Assembly: GCF_012516435.1 (NCBI RefSeq)
Contig: NZ_CP051216.1
Coordinates: 3,161,669 to 3,225,668, forward strand
Source of the DNA: Pseudodesulfovibrio sp. zrk46
GTDB taxonomy: Bacteria; Desulfobacterota; Desulfovibrionia; Desulfovibrionales; Desulfovibrionaceae
Direction of reading: 5' to 3'
DNA: 64,000 nucleotides
This document shows, one piece after another, positions 54,459-62,749 of the stretch. Below the pieces are notes generated by a model. That model saw only the letters and a program-made list of their open reading frames with translations. It was not told the origin of the DNA and did not search any database. Each line of letters opens with the position of its first letter. Position 1 is the first letter of the stretch. The translations under genes and the position numbers were made by a program.

Positions 54459-55259
54459 TTACATTGAAAGGTTGATTTTCATTTCGATTTCTTCACGGGA
54501 AATATTGAATAGCTTATCGACGATGCCAATTTGGAGTGAACCAGGCCCGTTGGACGATTCAGCAGCAATTTCTCCTGCAATTCCCAAGATAGCCATGCAG
54601 GAGGTAAGGGCATCGACCTTGTCTTTAACGACAGCTGCAAAAGCACCAGCTAGGGCTGTGGCTGTACACCCCAGCCCTGTGATGCGAGGCATCATTGAGT
54701 GCCCGTTTCCGACGAATAAACTTCTATTTCCGTCGGTGATCAAATCTACGGCACCACTAACACAGACAGTGCAATTATATTGCTTTGCTAGTTCAATGGC
54801 AGAAGAACTCGCTTCAGTCGTACCATGGAGACTGTCTACACCTTTTGTTGCTCTACTTTGTCCGGCAAGGGCCATTATTTCAGAAGCATTCCCACGAATA
54901 ATGTCGGGAGAAGAGGTCGTAAGAAGTTTGTTGCAGACTTTATTTCGGTAACTGGAAGCCCCAGCCCCAACGGGATCAAAGATTAAGGGTTTACCCATAG
55001 TATTGGCGCACTGGCCGGCAAGATAAAGAGCCTCAGGTAGTGTGTCTGCAGGAATGCCCATGTTTACGACAACAGCAGAGGAAATGGTTACCAAGTCTTC
55101 AATCTCTGCGACTTGGTGTGACATAATGGGCGATGCTCCCACGGCCAGTAGAGCATTGGCATTGAGATTAGCTGCTACATAGTTCGTTACAGATAGAATC
55201 AAAGGTCCGGACTTTCGGACGGCTTCTAGTGCATTCCAGATAAAGTCGAGTTCGTTCAT
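54459..55259 (-). CDS. thiM: Hydroxyethylthiazole kinase
   Basis: This 266-residue ribokinase-like enzyme phosphorylates 4-methyl-5-hydroxyethylthiazole in thiamine salvage. Visible are SVTNYVAANLNANALLAVGASPIM (in parts TNYVAANLNANALLA and VGASPIM), LIFDPVGAGASSYR and the catalytic-Cys segment GLGCTATALAGAF. No thiD or thiE is adjacent and the 30-base leader is too short for a TPP riboswitch. It is probably co-transcribed with the upstream pseudokinase gene. Confidence 0.94.
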   Translation of the reverse strand: MNELDFIWNALEAVRKSGPLILSVTNYVAANLNANALLAVGASPIMSHQVAEIEDLVTISSAVVVNMGIPADTLPEALYLAGQCANTMGKPLIFDPVGAGASSYRNKVCNKLLTTSSPDIIRGNASEIMALAGQSRATKGVDSLHGTTEASSSAIELAKQYNCTVCVSGAVDLITDGNRSLFVGNGHSMMPRITGLGCTATALAGAFAAVVKDKVDALTSCMAILGIAGEIAAESSNGPGSLQIGIVDKLFNISREEIEMKINLSM

Positions 55260-55289
55260 GACAGATTCCTGTTATGTAAATAAAATGGA

Positions 55290-56567
55290 TTAGGAAATAA
55301 GCCTGATCGGAACGTCTTCCAATGTCAATTGTGAGTGGAAATTATTATGAAAACACTTATGATTATGTGTGGTTTTTCCAATTAAAAGTATATCTGGGCC
55401 ATACATTCTGACCAAGTTCACTGCAGTTTTTATTGGGTCGGTATTATCCAGAACACGGAGGCTCCATTGTAATCCGGCCTCTCTGCTTCTATGAAGTCCA
55501 TGGCTAAGTTTGCGAAACAGATTGCCTTTGAATCTTTCCATGTGTCCGCTGGGTAAGTTGGATGGGATTAAGCCGACGAACATGAATAGAGAAGGGGTTC
55601 CTTTTGCCAACCGTATTGCCTCATTGAATAGATGGACTGCTCGACTATCGTCTTTGATGAAAACCATAACCTTTTGTCGAACTCTTTCAATCTTCGGTGA
55701 AGAGGGAAAATGTATGATTTCGTTCTCGTTCACTGATTGATCACCGAATTCAGACAGGACGGAAATGATATCATGAATGGTAGGGCGGTCTTCGGGAAGT
55801 GGAGCCAAACAGGCGTGAACCAAAGTGTTGACCTTGGTTGGACTATTCATTTTGGGCAGTTGTTTTGTGGGATGTATCAAGTTTGGGGCTATTTCTCGGA
55901 GCAAAGAGGTGATGGATGTGAATGGGGGCTTGCCTGAAATAGTATAATGAATAATGGCACCAAGAGCATACACGTCATCTGCTTGTGCATGATGTTGGCC
56001 ACGTAGACCATTGGGAGACGTATAAACGCTATATTGGGGTGAGTAGTTCGAATCCGCCCATAGATCATCCCATTGCTCGCTTCGCGCTGATCCAAAGTCG
56101 GTTATTGTGACTGATTTGTTATTAATGGTGATTTTTTCAGGGGAAAGATTGCGGTGATATATTCCAGAACGATGAAGGCGAGCTATCAGATCTGCGAGTT
56201 GCGATAGTATCGTGAGTTTCGACGCCATGGATGGAGTCTTTTCATTGAGCCACTTATCTAGCGATATTTCATCATTGTACTGGAATATAAGCCCTCCTCG
56301 CCATTCTTTGTTTGGCCAAGTGTATCCATTCGTTGGCGGTAAAACAATGAAGCGCGATTCGTTTTGCCATCGCAGGAAGGCGTCAGTATCAATGCTGTAA
56401 AATTGTTTTAGCAGATACGGAGTCAGGTTTCTTATACCGAGATGATTGAGATTGTGGCGTCCTTGAGACAATTGCCGAGAGATGAGTATTCCATACAGGA
56501 TGCGTCCTGGCTCAAGGGTAGCTGGTAGGCTTTGTCTTAAGGCGATGTTCTCTAAGGCGCTCCACAT
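55290..56567 (-). CDS. Pseudokinase fused to a universal stress protein-like domain
   Basis: This 425-residue protein has an N-terminal kinase-like fold (about 1-275) and a C-terminal UspA-like domain (about 300-425; QKVMVFIKDDSRAVHLF at its start, ILLIGKTT near its end). The kinase catalytic loop reads HRNLSPEK instead of HRDLKPEN. The catalytic Asp is Asn140, the Lys is Ser and the metal-binding Asn is Lys, although DFG (TDFGSAR) and a likely ATP-contacting Lys (LLKQF) remain. This suggests an inactive or weak kinase. The start used has GGAG upstream of ATG. The partner and role are unknown. Confidence 0.8.
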   Translation of the reverse strand: MWSALENIALRQSLPATLEPGRILYGILISRQLSQGRHNLNHLGIRNLTPYLLKQFYSIDTDAFLRWQNESRFIVLPPTNGYTWPNKEWRGGLIFQYNDEISLDKWLNEKTPSMASKLTILSQLADLIARLHRSGIYHRNLSPEKITINNKSVTITDFGSARSEQWDDLWADSNYSPQYSVYTSPNGLRGQHHAQADDVYALGAIIHYTISGKPPFTSITSLLREIAPNLIHPTKQLPKMNSPTKVNTLVHACLAPLPEDRPTIHDIISVLSEFGDQSVNENEIIHFPSSPKIERVRQKVMVFIKDDSRAVHLFNEAIRLAKGTPSLFMFVGLIPSNLPSGHMERFKGNLFRKLSHGLHRSREAGLQWSLRVLDNTDPIKTAVNLVRMYGPDILLIGKTTHNHKCFHNNFHSQLTLEDVPIRLIS

Positions 56568-56629
56568 TGTGATCTCCAATTTCTTACGGAGCAGGGAACA
56601 AGCGGAGTGAGATACGCAGAATGAGGAGG

Positions 56630-56676
56630 CTCCGGGGAATTGCGTCTAGGTAAAGGGTAGCGCAACTTCCCCGGAG
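56630..56676. repeat. Long inverted repeat in the gap before the exporter operon end
   Basis: CTCCGGGGAATTGCG (56630-56644) and CGCAACTTCCCCGGAG (56661-56676) pair with one bulge. The structure can fold as a stable hairpin on either strand and may act as a terminator or boundary. It lacks a T tract. Confidence 0.45.
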
Positions 56677-56714
56677 TGCCAACCTTCACGGGGTTTTCTT
56701 GCAGAAGAAAAGTG

Positions 56715-56748
56715 TTCCCGGAGCCAGATGGGGGCTCAGCCCCGGGAA
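56715..56748 (-). terminator. Terminator of the exporter operon
   Basis: On the minus strand TTCCCGG and CCGGGAA form the outer stem, followed by CACTTTTCTTC. An alternative inner GGGGCTGAGCCCC hairpin is also possible. It lies 7 bases after the last gene's stop. Confidence 0.7.
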
Positions 56749-56755
56749 GGATGGC

Positions 56756-57064
56756 CTAGAAGCCGGATTGACTCTGTACTTCCGGTTCTCGGTATTCGAC
56801 GAAATCATTGCGTTTCCATGCTGCGTATAGAGCCGCGGCAAGAGTGGTTGCACAGAAGGTTCCAACGAGGACTGGCGAAGCCCAATCTATATCCAGCCAC
56901 CAGTCTCCTGAAGATTCGTGGATTACACTCAGGAAGACTCCAGGCCAGTCGTTGGCGAGTCCAATGTATTGGTAAACCAGTGTGAAGCCGAAGGTGAGGT
57001 AGGTGATTGCTCCTAGGCCTACGAAAAAGTGTCGAAACATGTTTCTAAGAATCTTGGGGTCCAT
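56756..57064 (-). CDS. Small two-segment membrane protein of the exporter operon
   Basis: I do not recognise a family for this 102-residue protein. It has two predicted membrane segments (about 10-33 and 62-82), with a periplasmic-type loop containing SSGDWWLDIDW. The start chosen has AAAGGAG 8 bases upstream, and a longer frame has none. It is the last gene of the operon that encodes the YeiH-family transporter. It may be a transporter subunit or accessory protein. Confidence 0.65.
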   Translation of the reverse strand: MDPKILRNMFRHFFVGLGAITYLTFGFTLVYQYIGLANDWPGVFLSVIHESSGDWWLDIDWASPVLVGTFCATTLAAALYAAWKRNDFVEYREPEVQSQSGF

Positions 57065-57075
57065 AATGGTCTCCT

Positions 57076-57681
57076 TTACCCTCCGTAGTAGAACCAGCCA
57101 ACGCCGAGAATCAGGATGAGTAAACATTCGAGCACGGTGAGTTTGAGCATGAAACCACAAATACGGCGTTGGGTTGGGTTCATGGTCAACATGATCTTGT
57201 CCATGAAGAAGCGCCAGTAGCGGTGCTTGATAGTATTGGTTTCATACAGCCGGTAATATTCGCGTATACTGGGCAGCCAGTATTGCATGGTGCGGGCGGC
57301 GTCCTCCGGGGTGACCGGGGAATTGTCCTTCTCTTTGCTGAAGGAGAGGGCGGTGTTCTTTCCATCCTCGCAGGCGCGGGCTGAGATGGTCAGGCCTATT
57401 TCTGGGAAGTTTGCCTTAAAAGTCTCTCCGGAAAAAGCCATCAACGGCTTGGTGTTAAATTCAGACTCTACGAGGACGTCTTCTACCGGGAATCCGGAAC
57501 CACTGTCCTTTTCGATGTGCCAATGCGGATTTAGCCGCATCAGGGTCTTGGACTTGAGGTTTTCCCAGAACTTGGGGTTCCAGGCCAGGCTTGTTTCCAT
57601 CCAGACGTCGGGACGTGGAAGGTCTTCAACGGCTGCATGAGCACGGTCTCTACGATCGATTACTTCGGATGCTGTTGTCAT
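57076..57681 (-). CDS. Membrane-anchored protein of unknown function in the exporter operon
   Basis: I do not recognise a family for this 201-residue protein. It has a soluble N-terminal part (about 1-165) with a long central beta/alpha region (LVESEFNTKPLMAFSGETF, GLTISARACEDGKNTALSFS). A C-terminal hydrophobic segment (about 178-198, LTVLECLLILILGVGWFYYG) follows. The ATG used overlaps the stop of the universal stress protein gene (ATGA), which suggests coupled translation. A start 21 bases upstream would lie inside the preceding gene. Confidence 0.65.
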   Translation of the reverse strand: MTTASEVIDRRDRAHAAVEDLPRPDVWMETSLAWNPKFWENLKSKTLMRLNPHWHIEKDSGSGFPVEDVLVESEFNTKPLMAFSGETFKANFPEIGLTISARACEDGKNTALSFSKEKDNSPVTPEDAARTMQYWLPSIREYYRLYETNTIKHRYWRFFMDKIMLTMNPTQRRICGFMLKLTVLECLLILILGVGWFYYGG

Positions 57682-58121
57682 GGGGCCACCACCAGAGGGC
57701 ATGTGATCTGCGGATGCAGATGTTTGTTTTCAATGCGGTCCTTGAAGCCGGGGGCCTGGTTTTTCTGCCAAGCTCCCATGATCACTACGTCGGCTCCGAC
57801 TTTTGCGGCAGCTTCAGCCAGCACGTCCTCGAGCTTTCCTCCCTTGCTGAGAAAGTCGACTTCTATGCCGATGAAATCCTTACGCACGCGGGACCATACT
57901 GCTTCGATCTCCTTAGCGATCTCACTCGCGACATAGGATCCGAAGTTGTTGCGCGTGGTGGAAGTGTTGAGCCAATCGTCACAGGTCATGTCTCCCCATG
58001 CTTCATTGATGATGGAGAGGACGGTGACCTTGGCACCGTATTGGTCGGCCCATTTGCGAGTAAGTACTTCTGCCTTGTGGGCTCCGGGCGTTCCGTGGGT
58101 GGCGAGTAGGATATGCTTCAT
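57678..58121 (-). CDS. Universal stress protein (UspA family)
   Basis: This 147-residue protein has the single-domain UspA fold: the start MKHILLATHGTPGAHKAEVL, and the ATP-binding-type loop ADVVIMGAWQ near the end. The usual G-2x-G-9x-G(S/T) pattern is not complete (GAWQKNQAPGFKDRIENK), so ATP binding is uncertain. It lies in the exporter operon between the 57-residue membrane protein and the 201-residue membrane protein. Confidence 0.85.
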   Translation of the reverse strand: MKHILLATHGTPGAHKAEVLTRKWADQYGAKVTVLSIINEAWGDMTCDDWLNTSTTRNNFGSYVASEIAKEIEAVWSRVRKDFIGIEVDFLSKGGKLEDVLAEAAAKVGADVVIMGAWQKNQAPGFKDRIENKHLHPQITCPLVVAP

Positions 58122-58150
58122 GACGAAATTCTTCTTGTGTACCCGATGTG

Positions 58151-58173
58151 GGAGGGGACGCTAGGTCCCCTCC
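58151..58173 (-). terminator. Intra-operon hairpin upstream of the stress-protein gene
   Basis: GGAGGGGAC-GCTAG-GTCCCCTCC is a perfect 9-bp stem. No minus-strand T tract follows, so it may stabilise the transcript upstream or attenuate. Confidence 0.45.
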
Positions 58174-58195
58174 GTTGGGAGTTTTTATTATTAGT

Positions 58196-58369
58196 TTAGA
58201 CCATCCACTTGGTGAACAGAAGCACCACGAAGACGACCACGAGGGCGAAGCTGAGGGCCGTGAGGTCCTCGTTCTTTTCCGAGTTGAAAACAGACAGGGC
58301 GCGCTCTTCGTTCTGAGACTGATCGTCCTGCTGAACATCGCATTTAACGTTATCGCTAGGCATAGACAT
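58196..58369 (-). CDS. 57-residue single-pass membrane protein
   Basis: The frame encodes 57 residues: an acidic N-terminal part (QQDDQSQNEERALSVFN), then one membrane segment (LSFALVVVFVVLLFTKWMV) at the C-terminus. AAAGGAG lies 9 bases before the ATG. It begins 14 bases after the transporter gene, a gap consistent with operon coupling. It may be a small regulatory or assembly subunit of the transporter. Confidence 0.7.
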   Translation of the reverse strand: MSMPSDNVKCDVQQDDQSQNEERALSVFNSEKNEDLTALSFALVVVFVVLLFTKWMV

Positions 58370-58383
58370 ATTTCATTTCTCCT

Positions 58384-60024
58384 TTAGTGAAGGACAACGT
58401 CCTTGACGAAGTACATGACGACGATGAAGGACAGGCTAGCCTTGGCAACACCGGAGATGCCACCCATGACGAGGGGCCAGCCGCCAGCCTGAGCGAGGGA
58501 CTTACGAGTGATCTGCATTCCGAGTCCGATGAGGCCGTATGCGAAGAACCAGATCATGGCGTCAGTCAGGATAACCAGGGTCTTAGATTCCTTCTTGACC
58601 TGCTTGATGGCGTGCTTGACTGCACCCTTAACGTCCTTGGAAAGCGTCAGTTCGCCACCTTTGTCACGAGCGAGCATGGATTCGAGGCCACGCATGCGTT
58701 CACGAGCGGTTTCGTCGAATCTGGACTTGTTTTCACGATCCTCGAAGTTACCGGCGATCTGGTGCTGTTTGACCAGGTCGGAGAATGCAGCTTGTTCTTC
58801 TGCTTTCAGGCCCGGGATTCCAGTTTCGTGGGCTTTCTGGATGACAGTCAGCTCCTCGGGAGTGACTTCGGTACGCTGATTGTAGGTGAAGTCGAGGTAT
58901 TTGCCCTTATAGTGGCTAGGCGGTGAGAAGAGGCCGAAGGAGGACAGCATGAAGAGCAGCAAGAAGCCGAGAATGAAGATGGGGAACTTGTCAATGACAA
59001 CTTCCTTGAATGACAGCTTTTGACCGGTCTGCTTGCCGAACCAAGTGGCGAGTACCAAGACGATGACGGGCAGGAAGAGGACGCGGGTGATGTTGAAGAT
59101 CTCACCGACCTTGAGGGTCTTGATGTCCACTGCGTTAAAGGCGAGACAGGCAGCGGCGACCTGGGCGGAGTTCAGGATGCCGGTACCGGCCCATGCGCCG
59201 AACTGGGTTGCGTTCATGCCGGCCAGCTTACCGATGGTCGGGAAAGCGAACATGCAGAGGATACCGAAACCGAGGATGGTACCGATGGTGTAAGCCATCT
59301 CGGAGCACTTAGCCTTTACGACCGGTGCACAGGCAACGGTTGCGGAAACACCGCAAACGCCCATGCCTGCGGACAGAACGCCGGTCATGGATTTGGGCTG
59401 TTTGAACATTTTTCCGAGGAACAGGACAAAGAACACGGTGCCAAGGACGAAGAAGCCGATCAGCCAGACGGAAACCATGCCCAGTTTGGCAAGCTCGGCG
59501 AAGGAGTAACGAGCACCCAGCAGGATAACACCGGTTTTCAGGATGAAACGTGCGGTCTTAACACCGGATGCGGCGAATTTGGGGATGCCCCAGGAGTTGG
59601 TGATGATGATACCGACGATGATACCGAGAACAACGTAGTTCAGGTTCAGGACCTTGTAGATCTTGAAACCGAGTACCGGTACCAGCGCCGAACTCATCAT
59701 CTTGATTGCAGGTTCTGCGAACCAGCGGATGCCCATGGCCAGAGCCAGGATAAACAGGATCCCAGGAATTGTCTCCAGAACAAAGACATCAAGATTGGTC
59801 TGGGGTTTGTTCATGCGAGACTGGCGTAACAGTGCAGTAATAATTCCGAGACCACCGCCTGCAAAGCCGAGGATTTCCATTAGTCCGATAGCCTTGTGGA
59901 CTTTGAAGGTGGTCAGAAGACCGGTCAGTGCGCCCGAGGATACGAGCACACCAAAGATCAGCAGTATTCCACTGATGATCCATGTGGGGGTATTGTCGGG
60001 ACGTCCGACGTTAGCTTGAGCCAT
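58384..60024 (-). CDS. YeiH/PF03601-family putative sulfate exporter
   Basis: This 546-residue transporter matches the family annotated as putative sulfate exporter (YeiH type), with about 11-12 membrane segments. The core has LKTGVILLGARYSFAELAKLG, the GVCGVSATVA segment and GTGILNSAQVAAA. E. coli YeiH is about 350 residues; the extra length here includes a cytoplasmic-type insert (about 385-490) rich in charged helices between late membrane segments (VTPEELTVIQKAHETGIPG, ENKSRFDETARERMRGLES). The family name is tentative: few members have been tested. Very codon-biased, so it may be strongly expressed. Confidence 0.86.
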   Translation of the reverse strand: MAQANVGRPDNTPTWIISGILLIFGVLVSSGALTGLLTTFKVHKAIGLMEILGFAGGGLGIITALLRQSRMNKPQTNLDVFVLETIPGILFILALAMGIRWFAEPAIKMMSSALVPVLGFKIYKVLNLNYVVLGIIVGIIITNSWGIPKFAASGVKTARFILKTGVILLGARYSFAELAKLGMVSVWLIGFFVLGTVFFVLFLGKMFKQPKSMTGVLSAGMGVCGVSATVACAPVVKAKCSEMAYTIGTILGFGILCMFAFPTIGKLAGMNATQFGAWAGTGILNSAQVAAACLAFNAVDIKTLKVGEIFNITRVLFLPVIVLVLATWFGKQTGQKLSFKEVVIDKFPIFILGFLLLFMLSSFGLFSPPSHYKGKYLDFTYNQRTEVTPEELTVIQKAHETGIPGLKAEEQAAFSDLVKQHQIAGNFEDRENKSRFDETARERMRGLESMLARDKGGELTLSKDVKGAVKHAIKQVKKESKTLVILTDAMIWFFAYGLIGLGMQITRKSLAQAGGWPLVMGGISGVAKASLSFIVVMYFVKDVVLH

Positions 60025-60074
60025 ACCTAAACCTCTCCTTATTGGGTTTAATTTGTGTGCAGTACCCCCCTATA

Positions 60075-60090
60075 GGCAAGGCTTGTGCCA
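60075..60090 (-). promoter_or_regulatory. Sigma-54 promoter of the exporter operon
   Basis: On the minus strand TGGCACAAGCCTTGCC matches the TGGCACG-N4-TTGCW consensus at all but the seventh and last positions, with GG and GC exactly 10 bases apart. It lies about 50 bases upstream of the transporter ATG, so transcription would start near 60063. The divergent sensor kinase and sigma-54 regulator are natural candidates to activate it. Confidence 0.85.
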
Positions 60091-60155
60091 AAAACTAGAT
60101 GGCTTTTAAGTTTCTGTTTTTATTTGTGTTCGTGCTTTTGTCTGTTCTCAGATAT

Positions 60156-60171
60156 GCTAACTTGTGTTAGC
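60156..60171. promoter_or_regulatory. Candidate activator-binding palindrome (UAS)
   Basis: GCTAAC-TTGT-GTTAGC is a perfect 6-bp inverted repeat, centred about 100 bases upstream of the predicted start from the promoter at 60075-60090. That is the usual distance for binding by a sigma-54 activator, probably the one encoded at 62746. Confidence 0.65.
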
Positions 60172-60316
60172 AGTCGGCAGTCTTGAGTTTGCACTTTTAT
60201 GACTATTTTACAGTGGGTTGTTAAAAAAATGAAAAGTGCGTTACGCTCAAGAACGTGTTGCCACCGGTTTGCGGTGGCGCGAACCGAGAACAAGGGCGAA
60301 ATACCCGGAGTGATAT

Positions 60317-62749
60317 ATGGCTGCGTTCGGACCGAAGAATCTGCAGGCGAAGTTCCTGCTAGGGCTGGGGACTATTGTCCTCTTTCTAGGCGTATTCTTT
60401 GCGTCGAGCTTATATTTCCATCTCAGTTCACTGCTGGATTCGCAGGTAAAGGACAAGGCTGACTTGGTGTTTAGCCAAGTCTCTAGTGTACAACAGTATG
60501 TGCGCGAAGTGCTTCGTCCTAAAATGTACGAGGAACTTCCTGAAGATGAGTTCATTATCGAGGCTATGTCTTCTTCATATATATCTCGTGCAATAATGGA
60601 TCGTCTTAATCTGGCTCACTCAGAATACTATTATCGTCGCGTGGCGGAGAATGCACGTAATCCTCTTTTCGAGGTTAACGAAAAAGAGAAAGAACTGTTA
60701 GATTACTTCCGTGCTCATCCAGGTGGCGAATCATGGGAAGGGTATCGTAAAGTTGAGGGCAAGGAATACTTTATTAAGGCTCGTCCGGTAGTTTTCGGCG
60801 CTTCTTGTCTTACCTGCCATGGAGTTCCTCAGGACTCTCCGCCTGTTCTACTTGACCGGTATGGTCGTGAGCGTGGATTCGGTCATAAGCTAGACGAAGT
60901 TGCCGGGCTGGTGGTGGTCGGCGTTCCTGTTGAAGGAGCTGTTGGTCAGATTCGTGATGCCACTGTGGGGTATGCTGCGCTATATGGTGGTGGCATGTTG
61001 TTGTTTTTTGCCTTGGTTCAGATGTTTTTTAATAAATTGATCATGACCAATCTTCGAAGGTTGACTCGAAAATTTCGCATGCTTTTCAAAGAAGACGCTG
61101 AGATAGGAGTATTAGAAAAACTGGAACATGGGGATGAGATTGAGGAAGTGGTTCAAGGCTTGGAAGAGCTTGGTGACCATGTTCATGAAATGCATCATCA
61201 ACTTCGCCAGCATTCGGAAAATCTGGAACAAATGGTTGAAGTGCGTACAGGAGAACTACAACTTGAAGCAGAAGAACGACGCTCTGATGTCGGACTGTTT
61301 GTTCAACTACTTGATGGGTTAAATAAAAGTAATTCGCGTCGTGAAATGTGGCGATATGCTTTGCCATTAATTGTTAAACGTTTTCAGGCAAGAGAGAGCG
61401 GCTTTGTATGTATGCTCGCTTCTCAGACATTTTATACGTGGCCGGATGAAGGCTCTAAACCAACGTTGCCTGATAACTGGAAGGAAATTCTTACCGAATG
61501 CAGGCCCTATTATGAATCTGGTCGAGCATATATCCCGGTGGGGGCATCTGATGCTGCATCTGAAGGGATTCTATCGATCAGTTGGGATGAAGGGGCTCGT
61601 ATAACCGAGCAGGATAGAAATGTACTTCGTGCCTTGGGGCAGCAGCTTGGCATTGCTATGGAAAATTTGACTGCTTTGCATAACTTGTTGCGTCAGAAAG
61701 ATATGCTTCAGGCGATAGTCGAAGGGATTAGTGATCCTTTGTTTCTTATGGATGGGATGTGTAGTGTGGTGCTCGCAAATGAGGCTGCACGTGAATTGGC
61801 TAAGTCCTTTGGTGGTGCTTTGGATGAAGGTAAAGAATTGAGCCTGTTCAGAGAGAACGGCTTATTGGCCGATTGTCCAATACAAGTTGCCCTTGAACTC
61901 ACAGAGCCAATGTCCCGTGATGTTGTGGTGGAGGATGGACGTTCTTTTGCCATTTCCGTTTTTCCTGTTGCCGAAGGAGAAGAACAGGAAGGGAGAGCTG
62001 TTGTTTACATTCGTGACGTAACACAGGAAAAACAGATGCTTTCCTCCATGCAGCAAAGTGAGAAACTTGCGACAGTCGGGCAGTTGGCAGCAGGACTTGC
62101 TCATGAAATTAATAATCCGTTGGGTGTAATCAAATGCTATGCAGAACTGTTGAAAGGAGCAGAGGCAGGACAAGAAATTGCTCCTGATGCAGAGATTATT
62201 ATTAAGCACGCTTCTCAAGCAGAGAACGTGCTTCAGGAGCTGCTTAACTTTGCACGGCCAAAGCGTGTAGAGCCTGTTAGGCTTGATATCGGCAAAGCAC
62301 TAACAGATGCAGTGAATATCTTCCGTGTTCAGGCTGAGAAAAAGGGCGTTGAGATCATTCCAGATGTTGCCGATTCTTTACCGCAGATAATTGCTAATGA
62401 ACAATCAGTGGAACAGATATTCGCTAATTTGCTTAAAAATGCCTTAGACGCTGTGGAAGCAAGAATTGGCCGAATTGAAGTGTCAGCATCTATGGGGGAT
62501 GAAGAGAGCGTGTTGTTAATTAAGGTTGCGGATAATGGGCCAGGAGTCGCCGAAGGAGATCGCAAGAAATTGTTTGATCCGTTTTTTTCGACCAAGGAAG
62601 TGGGTAAGGGGACCGGACTTGGCTTGGCAGTAGTCTACGGATTGGTTCAAGAGATGGGAGGCAGCATTGATGTTGAAGCAGACGATGGCGCAGTCTTTCT
62701 CATTCGATTGCCGGTGAATCGCGAGAGAAATGTCGGGGGTGGAAAATGA
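60317..62749 (+). CDS. c-haem sensor histidine kinase (Tll0287-like/DUF3365 domain)
   Basis: This 810-residue kinase has a membrane segment (about 13-32) and a periplasmic Tll0287-like domain (about 35-205) with a c-type haem motif CLTCHG (Cys164, Cys167, His168). A second membrane segment (about 218-238) and a HAMP-like/coiled linker follow. A GAF-like domain (about 345-455), a PAS-like domain (about 465-570) and the HisKA/HATPase core follow: AAGLAHEINNPLG with His596, FANLLKNALDA, GKGTGLGLAV. It presumably senses redox state or a gaseous ligand via haem. GGAG lies 6 bases before the ATG. Its last bases overlap the regulator start. Confidence 0.92.
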   Translation: MAAFGPKNLQAKFLLGLGTIVLFLGVFFASSLYFHLSSLLDSQVKDKADLVFSQVSSVQQYVREVLRPKMYEELPEDEFIIEAMSSSYISRAIMDRLNLAHSEYYYRRVAENARNPLFEVNEKEKELLDYFRAHPGGESWEGYRKVEGKEYFIKARPVVFGASCLTCHGVPQDSPPVLLDRYGRERGFGHKLDEVAGLVVVGVPVEGAVGQIRDATVGYAALYGGGMLLFFALVQMFFNKLIMTNLRRLTRKFRMLFKEDAEIGVLEKLEHGDEIEEVVQGLEELGDHVHEMHHQLRQHSENLEQMVEVRTGELQLEAEERRSDVGLFVQLLDGLNKSNSRREMWRYALPLIVKRFQARESGFVCMLASQTFYTWPDEGSKPTLPDNWKEILTECRPYYESGRAYIPVGASDAASEGILSISWDEGARITEQDRNVLRALGQQLGIAMENLTALHNLLRQKDMLQAIVEGISDPLFLMDGMCSVVLANEAARELAKSFGGALDEGKELSLFRENGLLADCPIQVALELTEPMSRDVVVEDGRSFAISVFPVAEGEEQEGRAVVYIRDVTQEKQMLSSMQQSEKLATVGQLAAGLAHEINNPLGVIKCYAELLKGAEAGQEIAPDAEIIIKHASQAENVLQELLNFARPKRVEPVRLDIGKALTDAVNIFRVQAEKKGVEIIPDVADSLPQIIANEQSVEQIFANLLKNALDAVEARIGRIEVSASMGDEESVLLIKVADNGPGVAEGDRKKLFDPFFSTKEVGKGTGLGLAVVYGLVQEMGGSIDVEADDGAVFLIRLPVNRERNVGGGK

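Noticed and set aside
55260..55289. TPP riboswitch before thiM
   Set aside because: Only 30 bases separate thiM from the upstream gene; there is no room for the aptamer and no THI-box sequence.
59020..59829. Long plus-strand frames opposite the transporter gene, also at 58387-58926
   Set aside because: They are antisense to the strongly codon-biased transporter gene and are acidic, Gly/Asp-rich frames with no motif.
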